Below are positions 38,303 through 47,792 of a stretch of DNA of 64,000 nt, in pieces. The number at the start of each line of letters is the position of its first letter. Position 1 is the first letter of the stretch. A program made the position numbers and the translations under genes. The notes beneath the pieces were generated by a model. The model worked only from the letters and a program-made list of their open reading frames with translations. It was not told the DNA's origin and made no database searches. The stretch is from assembly GCF_004337985.1 (NCBI RefSeq), contig NW_021940931.1, forward strand, positions 1-64,000, read 5' to 3'. Origin of the DNA: Pyricularia pennisetigena (Eukaryota > Ascomycota > Sordariomycetes > Magnaporthales > Pyriculariaceae).

Positions 38303-40703
38303 TAGGAAATTTGGTACAATATCGTGATGGCGTCTTATCAGTGAGTGACTGCGAGTTTGCCCGTCTGCTCGCTTTTTCTCGAGCAGGAAGACCTAGATCG
38401 AGCAATTTGCGGACAAGGTCAGTGTGATTGGACATCAATGGTCACAGCGAGATGCCACATCGAACAAGTTAAACAAACTCCCTAGCCAGCATGACAGATA
38501 CTCATCCTCCCTGCAACTCTACGGACCCACACACAAAAGTTTCTAACTTGAACATTCTAAGCAGTCGAACTAATCTAAGTGGCTGCTTCCCCGCAGCTGG
38601 ATGAAACGCTAACAACCCATTTCGATACTGTGTTAAGAGCGAGCAATGTGTACTGTCCTTTTGCCTTGTAATCCTCAATAAAACTCGCTCCCGTGAAGCC
38701 GGGCGGTGGTCAGCGCATCCCGCAGCCTCCAGAGGTCGAGTGGTTGCTTCCCATGCACCTGGCAGAGACGTAGACGGTCGAGCGGTTCGCCGCCTTCTGA
38801 CTCGATCCCGCCCGTCCCTCCTGCGGTGGCCGAGGCTGCTGCCGCTGCAAGCGAGGCCGCCGAGGTTGCGACAACCTCCCTCTCCCAGGTCCGGGACGTG
38901 GCAAGCGGACTATCCTTGCGATTGTATACGACGACTCGACTATTCCTTACTACTTTATCCATGACAGCATCGTCAAGCCTGGCGGGGTAGGAATATAAAC
39001 GTGTGCCAGCGGTGGAGGGCGCTTCGGAAGCGAACTTTCAGCAGATGGCGTCACAGACCGAGTTCCACCACAGTTGTTTTCTTGTTACGCTTGGGCAGCG
39101 GAGCTTTCGTTCCTTGTATTCGGGCTTTCTACCCTACCTGTTTGGTGGCTGACACCCGGACCATGAAAAAGAAAGTTAAGTCTTCGCTGCCCATCCGATC
39201 AACCAGTCGAGGGAGCTTTCACCCTACTCAAACGGTGCCGCAATTAATTTACTTCGGCAGTACACCCTGTTCAACGTATCTTTTTTCCACACGCAAATGT
39301 GTGTGGCCGTCAGGTCCAGCGGGTGGCAACAAGTCGGACAATACCGTCCGGACTCGAGAGTCCTAAATTTGGGGGCAGCAAGAAGCTGCCATACTTGGTA
39401 CCCTTGAGCCTTGTGTGACATAATACGTGGTAGTAAAGTTGATTATCCTCCGTTTCACTCATGCAGGCGGTCCCATTCAGCATGGGGCAAGACGGAATTC
39501 TGGGTGGCTGAAAAAACCGCATTATCAATCGCCCACAATTCAATCTACTGCACTCTTTCTCGGCCATATAGTTATTAGTGTACAAGTGCACAGGCTACCA
39601 TGCCCGCCGACGCCACTACCACCACTGCCACGTCTTGGAGAATGTGCGCATGGCTTCTTGAGGGTGGCCTGGTCGATTGCATAATCTCTTGTCGTTCGAT
39701 GATTAACCTCTAGTTAATTAATTTCGCCATGCATCACCATGTGACACTGAACCCCGCATTTTGCCGCCCCAAAGATAGTGTGCCACGGTAATGGAGGGCC
39801 TCCTGCATCGTGATGGACGCCCTGACGGACTATCAAATCATGGTGGCAGTTCTGCGAAAGTGCAAGGTTCTTTGGCAGGCAGTAACCACCGCCGTAGAAC
39901 ATTCCAAATGCAAGAGCCCTCCATCAGCGAGGCGGGGGGCAAGCGCGCAACCCGGTTGGCTGGCCTTGCAGAATCAAATGGAGTAGTGGTTTCGACTGGG
40001 GAATAGTAAGCGGATTGAGCGGTCGACCGAGACCCCACTTCGGCACCGCAAATTATTTGCTTGGCACAAACGGGTGATTCAGGTCGTATCAACCCTCGTT
40101 CCGAAAGATTGTTGGTTTGTAACCTAAATTGGCAGCATGGGTATTACAGGAGCACGTCAGAGGCTATCAAGTATTCCGTCACTATCACAGATTCCCATTG
40201 TACAGATTTGAGGTTCGTGCAGGGGTTTTCAGAGTGAAAATGCACTGTTGTTCTGTTACTGTATTGGCAGCCCAGTCTGACTGGCGATAGAGTGTGTAAA
40301 CAATTGACCCTAACCCCGAACCAATACAGACTGTCGGCAGGGCAGTGAGTCCTATTACGACCATGCGGGTCAAGGTCTTCGAACCCAAGTGAAGGGATAG
40401 TTCGACTTGCATTTTAGAAGAGGTAGTCATTTGGACTGTTGAGATGAAAGAGACGTCAAAATCTTCAGGCGAAAACATAGGTGTGTTGGGCACTGGGTAT
40501 TCCCTGCTCTGATTGAAGATCGGGCACGATAATATAGTTGCACATAAAAAGTGAACGAGACAGCTACCCCTCACGGGGTGGTCTATAAAATGTGGTATGA
40601 TCATACCCAGAATCTTCTGTCCATCATTCATTACCGCCTGCTATATACACGAGACACGAGACACACCAACTAGACACACTGACTTTACCAATACATTCCA
40701 ACC
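38303..40703. other. Gene-poor stretch with one R1 copy
   Basis: No confident gene. A 95-codon minus ORF (38962-38675) has an Ala-rich middle and ends with LCQVHGKQPLDLWRLRDAL, faintly like the ARID region of JARID-type proteins. A 148-codon minus ORF (40631-40185) has one hydrophobic stretch but lies against the promoter of the next gene. A CTATATAC motif at about 40641 may be the TATA box of the gene at 40704. Confidence 0.35.
39740..39815 (+). repeat. Dispersed repeat R1, copy f
   Basis: Reads GTGACACTGAACCCCGC, ATTTTGCCGCCCC, then skips the middle block to GCCACGGTAATGGAGGGCCT and CCTGCAT. It is the most shortened copy. Confidence 0.45.
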
Positions 40704-41845
40704 ATGTCCTTACTTGCTAAGATCTCTTTCTCGAGCCTGAATGCAATGAATCTACCCGTTGATGCTCGCATAACTGAGTTCAGTCACCTCGCCTCATACA
40801 ACTGGATCGAGCGTCCGACGCCGACCATTGCCGTTCCGGGCAGTCTCGCTGAATGGTCACCGCCCACCGGTCCTACCCGACTGGAAAAGGACACGGGCTA
40901 CTTCTATACGGCGCAGAACCTGGCCCGCCATCCTGAAAGCCCGCTTGAGCCTTTATTTCGCGCCGGCTCCTCACCGATCCCTCGGTTGACCTCCGCTCAA
41001 TTGATGTCGTAACTGACCGAAACAACATTCGAAAGCTGCTGTCGTTTGTCCAACCCAGGATCGGGAAGAACGGGGCTGAGGATTTCGTGATCAACATTGA
41101 GATTGTTGGCAAGACGGCTCTTGTCTCCCGCGAAGAGAAGGAGGCCAGGCGATACATCGCACCGAACGAGTTCCGGGGCCACGGCCACGAGTTTGAGGAG
41201 GCATACACCACGAGCAAGGTACAGGGCAGTACTGGACATTACAGGATCGCTTCATACTTGTTTGGCGATCTCAAATTTCTCGTCAGATACGAGGTGGATG
41301 GTTACGTTTCCCCTGTTGGAGGGGCAGATACAAGTAGCATCCTTGCTCACAAGCTATCCTCCTTGCAACTTTCAAAGGCACCGCCGGAGCCATTGTCAGC
41401 ATCGTATGAACAGCCAGGGTCGAAACTGAGGGTGGTAGTGGAGGGAAAAACGATCCTATCAGAACAATGCTTAGAGATTAAGACCCGAGTCTCCCACAAA
41501 CCCCTACATATTCAAGATATCATGCCGCAACTTTGGGCATCGCAAACAAAGAAGCTTGTGCGAGCTTACCACACCGGTGGCCTCTTTCAGTCCCCAATCG
41601 TTGAGGATGTAACTGACGAGATAAAGAAATGGGAGGAAGATAGCGAAAGCACTTTGAAGAAACTAATGGCAGTGGTTTCCAAGATCCTTGATGTTGCCAA
41701 ACGATCTGGTGGTCCTGTTCAGGTCAGATACAGCGCAGCAGAGGGCCAACTGTATTTGTACAACAATGACTCTATGAACATGCTGCCGGACGATATTTAC
41801 GTCAAGCATCCTCCACCATTCATGGGTCAGACCCACCTTTGTTAG
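40704..41845 (+). pseudogene. Fungal protein of unknown function, frameshifted
   Basis: Frame 1 (40704-41012) begins MSLLAKISFSSLNAMNLPVD and contains SYNWIERPTPTIAVPGS and TGYFYTAQNLARHPESPLEP. A second frame then continues from about 40965 with DPSVDLRSIDVVTDRNNIRK and runs open through 41845, including FEEAYTTSKVQGSTGHYRI and DLKFLVRYEVDGYV. Both halves belong to one fungal family, some members of which carry the doubtful database label geranylgeranyl pyrophosphate synthetase; I see no prenyltransferase motif (no DDxxD). The frames meet around 40955-40975 and need a one-base shift, since no intron with proper signals fits. Either a real lesion or a sequence error is possible. The LINE follows in the same orientation within 70 bp of the stop. 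Confidence 0.6.
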
Positions 41846-41914
41846 CGATTCACACCCAAACACACCAATAAGCTTAACAGCTGAAGAATTTTCGCCCTCC
41901 GGGCGCCGGTCGTC

Positions 41915-43627
41915 ATGGCCTCACCAGAGGTCTCAAACCGCCGCGCGCGCCCGCAAAGCACGCCGCAGGCTTTGCCGCAGGGCCAGGCCGAGTCGGAACA
42001 CGTATCTCTCGACACGCGCACCGCTAACGCGCCTGAGCCGGCCGGCCGCGGAAGGTACTCCAGCCTCCCGGCCCTGGCCATCAAAACACTGCAGCAGGAG
42101 TTGGAAAACGTGGAAACAGTCGGCAGCTGGCTCGAAGAGGTCTTTGCAGCCAAGCTCGAAAGTTTACAGGCCCCGGAGGACGCCGCGCTTAGGAGAATTG
42201 TTCTTGAACTTGACGATGTGATCAGCGGCTGGTTCCTCAGTCGCACCCTCCCTGAAAAAGAGCGTTCGCGCTCCCCGTCGCGTTCGCCGACCAGTTCCAG
42301 CGAAAGGCGCAGCATCTTAATTACAAGGACGGGCACGGCGTCGTCGGCCTCTAAAGGCAGAGGCACGCCCACTAACAAATCGGTCACATGGGCCGAGCGA
42401 GCCGCCACGCCACCAGCGGCGGCCCCAACGCGAATTTTAACCCCGGCCACGCGCTCGTACCCGATACGTACGAAGCCCGGCAATGCACCTGACAGCTCCG
42501 CAGCTCCCTCCCAATCGGGCCGGGACCGCACCCAAGCCCCGAAACGTTTGACAGAACAACCGACCAACCGCATCCTGATCCGCGTAAATGACAAAATGCG
42601 GATGGTGACGAGGGAGCAATACGCGGTAACAACCAAATTGGCCGAATTGGTATCAGTGCCACACAGTGAAATCCCAAACGCCAAACGAAACCCCACGGGC
42701 TGGGGTGTTACGGTGGCCTCTGAGGAAACACGGCAAAAGCTCCTTAACCCCAGCGCGGTTAAGGCCATTATGGACGCATTGGACGCGCGGGAAGTCACTG
42801 TCCCGACAACCTGGCACACATACGCCGTCTCTGGAGTGCCCCGAACGCTCAATTGCCTGGACGGAAGAAAGGACGTACATGATGTAATCCAGGAGGAGAT
42901 TACCGTGGCAGCAGGCCAGCAGCCAATTAACTGGCATATTTCCAAACATGGCTACGACCCGCATACGGCTGAGGGCACGTGGATAGTGTCCTTCCTTCAA
43001 CCCGCAAAGCCTTTTCAGCTTTTCGGAGTGTCGAAACGTGCGCGGAAGGTTGAAAAATCACGCAAAATTACACACCACCACGATGGTTGCCAGGGATATT
43101 GCGAAATACGTCGCTGCGTACGGCAAGCGCGTTGCGGTATATGCGGTGAAGCAAAACATGCGACAGAGGAAGAGCCGTGCAAGGCAGCCCCCAAATGCGT
43201 TAACTGCAACGGCCATTTCCCATCCGGACATGAAAACTGCCCTGCCCGACCTTTGGTGGTAAATGGGAAGCTTGAACGACCTTCACAGCGTAAACTAAAG
43301 GGGATCCGCAGAATCGGACGTGCCAACCGTGCCGCGATTATCAACGACCGGGCTGAGACGGCCCGCCGAGAACCAGCACCTGCAATCCCGGTCCTAAGCA
43401 CATCATCGCAGCATTCGCAAACCTCGAGCTCCCGATCGAGCACTTCAAATAAAAGAGCGCGGCCATGCGAGGCGGCAGGGGCGGACATCCGCAACTTCCT
43501 GCAGGCTGAACAGGAACGCGTGCACGACGAAATCGTTTGGGCAGCCGAAATGGAGGAGGACGCAGCGGCTGCCGAACCTTGCCCCGCTGATGTGACAAAC
43601 TTGGAAGCAACCCATCGATTGATATGA
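41915..43627 (+). CDS. LINE ORF1 (Gag-like, zinc knuckles)
   Basis: 570 residues from the first ATG after the upstream gene. The N-terminal third is Ser/Pro/Arg-rich (RSRSPSRSPTSSSERRS), a central region of about residues 215-370 looks globular, and knuckle-like motifs follow at about 405-450 (CRQARCGICGEAKH, then CVNCNGHFPSGHENC). It should bind element RNA. Its last codons, HRLI, end in a TGA that overlaps the ATG of ORF2 as ATGA, consistent with stop-start coupled translation. Confidence 0.85.
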   Translation: MASPEVSNRRARPQSTPQALPQGQAESEHVSLDTRTANAPEPAGRGRYSSLPALAIKTLQQELENVETVGSWLEEVFAAKLESLQAPEDAALRRIVLELDDVISGWFLSRTLPEKERSRSPSRSPTSSSERRSILITRTGTASSASKGRGTPTNKSVTWAERAATPPAAAPTRILTPATRSYPIRTKPGNAPDSSAAPSQSGRDRTQAPKRLTEQPTNRILIRVNDKMRMVTREQYAVTTKLAELVSVPHSEIPNAKRNPTGWGVTVASEETRQKLLNPSAVKAIMDALDAREVTVPTTWHTYAVSGVPRTLNCLDGRKDVHDVIQEEITVAAGQQPINWHISKHGYDPHTAEGTWIVSFLQPAKPFQLFGVSKRARKVEKSRKITHHHDGCQGYCEIRRCVRQARCGICGEAKHATEEEPCKAAPKCVNCNGHFPSGHENCPARPLVVNGKLERPSQRKLKGIRRIGRANRAAIINDRAETARREPAPAIPVLSTSSQHSQTSSSRSSTSNKRARPCEAAGADIRNFLQAEQERVHDEIVWAAEMEEDAAAAEPCPADVTNLEATHRLI

Positions 43628-46600
43628 CGAAATATTCGCTCGGCAACATGCAGCGGGAACGCCTCGACGTAGTTTGGGCCAACGTAGGCAAAAGGATGGG
43701 TGTGCATCTGAGCCTATTGGAGTTATGCCACCAGAGGGAAATGGACCTGGTTAACGTCCAAGAGCCATGGTGCGGGCTAAATACGACTACACAAACGCAC
43801 CCGGGCTATGATGTCTTTGCGCCAGTGGACGAATGGCACGCCAACACTTACGAAGCCATGACTGGGCTCCGGCCCCGGGTGCTCACCTACGTAAAAAAGG
43901 GGGCCGCCCTAAGGGCCGTACAACGACGCTTGCCGCAGGGCCAAAATACGCGGGACGTACTCTGGCTCGAAATTAACGGAATACTGTTTATTAACGTATA
44001 TAGGGCTACAGGTACTAACGCCGCGCTGGAAATGGTATGCAATACCGTGCCAAATGGACCCACGGTGCTAGGCGGCGATTTCAACGTAGCGGCTGCTGCA
44101 TACCAGCCAGGCCGCACAGACGCACGCGGAGGGGATCAACTGACGGCATGGGCGCAAGCCCAGGGCATGCGTTTTACAGGAAATATCGGCGTGCCCACCC
44201 ACCGCGACGGGGGTTTATTGGATATGGTTTTTTCCAACCTCCCCAGCACAGTAACTGTGGTTGACAGCAGTCTTTACACAGGCTCCGACCACGAATCTCT
44301 TTATACCACGCTGCGGACGCGCGGCGCCCCGCGCCCGGAGGCGGTCAACGTCTCGGTTAGGGACGACCGGCTACCAAAGTTCGCGGAGCTACTTGCTTTT
44401 GGCATGCAAGATATGCCGGACCCGGGATCCGCGGCCGATGGTTACGCATTGGACGCGTGGGTAGCTGAATTTACAACTTTATGGGAGCAAGTAACGTGGG
44501 TCGTGGGCACGCCGGCGGGAAAAAGGGGCAGATCGGCTCCTTGGTGGACCGAAAACTGCCAACGGCTCTGGACCGAATTTCAGCGGGTTAAACGGAGCGC
44601 TGTAAATAGGACAGACGCCTCTGCCGAGGAGAAAGCTTACACGAAAGGGGTGCGGGCCGCGAAGCGGGAGTATTGGAGGCACCGGATTGACCAATTGCGC
44701 GACGATAAGGATTTGTGGAACATGGTGGGCTGGCTGGGAGCCGGACCACGCCTCCGGTCCCCGCCGCTGGTTATTAACGGCGAGCAAGTGAGCGAGCCCT
44801 TAGCAAAAGCGGAGGCACTGCAACGGGAGGTGCTTGGCCGATTTTCGGCGGAGGATGACCTGCAGGGAGACCCTTTGGAGGCCTGGTCGCCGGACGAGGC
44901 TAAAATCCCTTGGGACACCCAGATTAGTGCGGAAGAGGCGGAGCGCTCCTGCATTGGGGTCACGAGCACGTCCCCGGGCATCGACGGAATTACCGTCCGG
45001 CTACTAAAAGCCGGATGGGCTTCGTTGGCCGAGCCGGTGCGCAGGCTCTACCAACGTTGCCTGGAACTCGGGCATTTCCCAGCGCCTTGGAAGAAGGCCG
45101 AAGTCGCGATGCTACCGAAAACGGGGAAAAAAGACCGGAGCAACGTTCGATCTTGGCGGCCTATAGCCCTCCTCTCCTGTATCGGAAAAGGCCTCGAAAG
45201 GCTCGTTGCACGCCGGATAGCGTGGGCCATACACGGCAACGGGCTCCTTAGCTGCACCCACGGCGGTGCCCTACCCAAGCGATCGGCGACGGATCTGGTT
45301 TGTGCCCTCGCCCACGATATCGAGCAGGCTTTAGCTCGCGGGGAGGAAGTTACCCTTGTCGCATGCGACGTCCAAGGCGCCTTCGACGCCCTCCTCCATG
45401 GGCGATTAATACGGAAAATGCGGAGCCTCGGGTTCAGTAAAATGCTCCTCAGGTTCGTGATTAACTTCTTAAACGGCCGCCAGGCCCGAGTCCGGCTGGA
45501 GGGTACGACCACGGGCTTTAGGCGGCTTGGGTGCGGCACCCCGCAAGGGTCTCCCCTTTCCCCGATCCTATATATGCTGTATTTGGCGTACCTCGTTAAA
45601 AACGGTGCGGAGTGGCGATTGGCATACGCAGACGACGTGCTCACATGGAAATCGTCACGCTCGTTGGAGGAGAACGTACGTTGGCTGGAAAATAAACTCC
45701 GGGATATGCACGAAATTGCGGCGGAAGAGAAGATCCATTTCGCAGCGGAAAAGACAGAGGTGATTCACATCACTAAGAAAAGACACGGTCGCAACCCGGA
45801 AATCCGGATTAATGGTAGAACGGTTACCCCGGTCCAACTGCCGGGCGGCCGACGCGGACAAAGCGCCTCCGGGGCCGAGCGGTACCCGGGCATGCGTTGG
45901 CTTGGTTTTTGGTTCAGCCGGCGGCTGGACGGGCGCCGCCACGTGGCCGAAAGGGCTGCCAAAGCAATGGCGGTCGCTGCCCACCTCAAAGGCTTTGGGG
46001 CAGTAAGATACGGACCGCCTGCGGCTGCACTTCGCAAGGCAGCGGTGGCATGCGTGGGTTCCTCGGCCACCTACGCAGCCGAGGCATGGTACAACCCAGC
46101 GCACAAGCAAAGAGGACTCCTCAAAGCACTGAACAAACCGCTGGTCTTAGCGGCACGGGCAATCCTCCCGGCGTATAAAACCACCCCCTCGTCCACTGTC
46201 CTCAGGGACGCAGGACTACCCTCGGCCCGCGTCGCGCTGGCCCACACCCGCCTGAAATACGGCGCCCGACTGAGGCTCGCGGACAAGGGGCACCCCCTTG
46301 TCAGCCGCCTGCGTGAAACACCTCGTGCCCGCAACCCAGGCCAGCCGGCCACGACCCTGCAAACGGCTGCACAACTCCTCCCGCGGATCCGGAGATTAGA
46401 GTTGCGCGCACCTCGCAATGCCCCGGATTCTCGCACTGACCCCACCGGAGGAGTCCCAAAAGAGGAAGCGGCGCGCCGCTTTATCGAATGGCTGGACATG
46501 GTATCACCTGACGATATCGTGGTATATACGGATGGTTCGGAAAAACACGAAAATAACTGCGTCCAAATAGGGTACGGATGGGCCGTTTTTAGGGCGGGCC

Positions 46601-47511
46601 TGGAATTTGCTGCAGGCTCCGCATCTATTACGCCGGAAAGCCACGTTTTCGACGCCGAGGCGATTGGCGCCCTAAGAGGGCTACAGGCGGCAGCCAGGGC
46701 CCAGCCAGGCGCCCGGATCTGGATTTGTGTGGACAGCACCTCGGTTATTTGGGGTCTTAGAGGCGACGCGCCGCGTTCGTCCCAATGGGCCTTTTTGGAA
46801 TTCCATAACCTTGTCGATTTACTTCGAAAACAAGGCACCGAGGTTCGGGTCCGCTGGTGCCCTGGGCACCAGGGAATCCCGGGAAACGACCGGGCTGACG
46901 AGCTGGCCAAGGCCGGCTCCGCCGGACCGCCGGACCCAGACCCGAGGGCTCAGCAAACCACGTATAGCGGTGCCGGCACGGTCCTCAGAGCCATTCTTTC
47001 GAATACAGAAAAGGACTGGTGGCGTAAAGAACTCTGTGAACGGTCCCCCGCATATAGGGAATGGAAACTCCAATACACACCGAGAAAGGAGCCCGAGGAA
47101 CTGCGTTTGCCAAGACCCCTACTGGGCCATTATTTGGCCATGAGGACCGGCCACGGCGATTTCAAAGCCTACCATGACCGTTTCAACCACCAGGATGCAA
47201 ACACCTCGTGTGCCTGGTGCTGGAAGCGGACCTCCCCTGAGCACCCGGTGCACTGCCGCTATTCGCGGGCGGTGTGGAGAAACTGGCCGTGGCCTGATGA
47301 CGACCGGCCGGTCGGGCCGCCAAACCGCGCCCAACGCCGCAAATTCTTCCAGATAAGCTTCGGGCAACCGAAAAGCTTTGAGGCGTTTTCGATAGCCACC
47401 AACTACTTCAGCGCCCGCCCCAGAGCGGCCCGCCAGCGCCCCGCGCGTCACGAACGCACTTTACGCCTAGGGACACCGATCGTAAGCGACTCGAACTCAG
47501 ACGAGGAATAG
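43624..47511 (+). CDS. LINE ORF2 (endonuclease-RT-RNase H)
   Basis: 1295 uninterrupted residues. The AP-type endonuclease has NVQEPW (about residue 40), VLGGDFNVAA (about 156) and GSDHESL (about 222). RT includes GIDGITVRLLKAGW, RPIALLSCIGKGLE, CDVQGAFDALLHGRL, GTPQGSPLSPILYMLYLAYL and LAYADDVL (about 668). RNase H has VVYTDGSEKHENN (about 969), VFDAEAIGALRG, CVDSTSVIWGLRG and WCPGHQGIPGNDRADELAK. A CAWC...HPVHC knuckle lies near 1197. All catalytic acidic residues I can place are present, so this copy may be active. GC content is higher than in the neighbouring genes. Confidence 0.9.
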   Translation: MTKYSLGNMQRERLDVVWANVGKRMGVHLSLLELCHQREMDLVNVQEPWCGLNTTTQTHPGYDVFAPVDEWHANTYEAMTGLRPRVLTYVKKGAALRAVQRRLPQGQNTRDVLWLEINGILFINVYRATGTNAALEMVCNTVPNGPTVLGGDFNVAAAAYQPGRTDARGGDQLTAWAQAQGMRFTGNIGVPTHRDGGLLDMVFSNLPSTVTVVDSSLYTGSDHESLYTTLRTRGAPRPEAVNVSVRDDRLPKFAELLAFGMQDMPDPGSAADGYALDAWVAEFTTLWEQVTWVVGTPAGKRGRSAPWWTENCQRLWTEFQRVKRSAVNRTDASAEEKAYTKGVRAAKREYWRHRIDQLRDDKDLWNMVGWLGAGPRLRSPPLVINGEQVSEPLAKAEALQREVLGRFSAEDDLQGDPLEAWSPDEAKIPWDTQISAEEAERSCIGVTSTSPGIDGITVRLLKAGWASLAEPVRRLYQRCLELGHFPAPWKKAEVAMLPKTGKKDRSNVRSWRPIALLSCIGKGLERLVARRIAWAIHGNGLLSCTHGGALPKRSATDLVCALAHDIEQALARGEEVTLVACDVQGAFDALLHGRLIRKMRSLGFSKMLLRFVINFLNGRQARVRLEGTTTGFRRLGCGTPQGSPLSPILYMLYLAYLVKNGAEWRLAYADDVLTWKSSRSLEENVRWLENKLRDMHEIAAEEKIHFAAEKTEVIHITKKRHGRNPEIRINGRTVTPVQLPGGRRGQSASGAERYPGMRWLGFWFSRRLDGRRHVAERAAKAMAVAAHLKGFGAVRYGPPAAALRKAAVACVGSSATYAAEAWYNPAHKQRGLLKALNKPLVLAARAILPAYKTTPSSTVLRDAGLPSARVALAHTRLKYGARLRLADKGHPLVSRLRETPRARNPGQPATTLQTAAQLLPRIRRLELRAPRNAPDSRTDPTGGVPKEEAARRFIEWLDMVSPDDIVVYTDGSEKHENNCVQIGYGWAVFRAGLEFAAGSASITPESHVFDAEAIGALRGLQAAARAQPGARIWICVDSTSVIWGLRGDAPRSSQWAFLEFHNLVDLLRKQGTEVRVRWCPGHQGIPGNDRADELAKAGSAGPPDPDPRAQQTTYSGAGTVLRAILSNTEKDWWRKELCERSPAYREWKLQYTPRKEPEELRLPRPLLGHYLAMRTGHGDFKAYHDRFNHQDANTSCAWCWKRTSPEHPVHCRYSRAVWRNWPWPDDDRPVGPPNRAQRRKFFQISFGQPKSFEAFSIATNYFSARPRAARQRPARHERTLRLGTPIVSDSNSDEE

Positions 47512-47791
47512 ACTTATTGCCTTTTCACCCATACTCCACGGCACAAGCCGTCAGACGAACCCTCCGTGCACCTTAGGCACGGGGTCGCGTCAGTGAACTA
47601 TCCCCCTAAGCAGGACCGGGCCCGAACCCGGTCAGGCACGATCCGCCTCTGCCCTCCTTGTTTTCCCCCTGTGTAAATAAAGAAGATAGAACGCGCGCCG
47701 AGATACCCCTCGGGAGGTTGCTAACGGCCGGCTAACAAGCCGGGCCGAGCCCGGCGTTAAATAATACTACTACTACTACTACTACTACTAC

Positions 47792-47792
47792 N
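47792..47792. other. Single N: probable contig join
   Basis: One N lies between the TAC tail of the first LINE copy and a sequence that starts in the middle of RT (equivalent to 45711 of the first copy). Such a break at a repeat is what a joined assembly gap looks like. Confidence 0.6.

Larger units (their letters stand above)
41870..47791 (+). mobile_element. Tad-like LINE with both ORFs intact
   Basis: Non-LTR retrotransposon of about 5.9 kb with two overlapping ORFs, a 3' UTR containing AATAAAGAAGATAG, and a TAC-repeat tail (about 47762-47791) interrupted by a single N. The exact 5' boundary is uncertain, since only about 70 bp separate the upstream gene's stop from ORF1, and no target duplication can be read because the right side runs into the N. 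RNase H downstream of RT and the trinucleotide tail fit the Tad clade. Confidence 0.88.

Noticed and set aside
40185..40631. 148-codon minus ORF with one hydrophobic stretch
   Set aside because: Lies head-to-head in the promoter of the gene at 40704 with no family resemblance.
41842..42945. 367-codon antisense ORF in the LINE
   Set aside because: Shadow of the GC-rich ORF1. The same holds for antisense ORFs at 45048-45644, 46071-46910 and 48153-48992 opposite ORF2.
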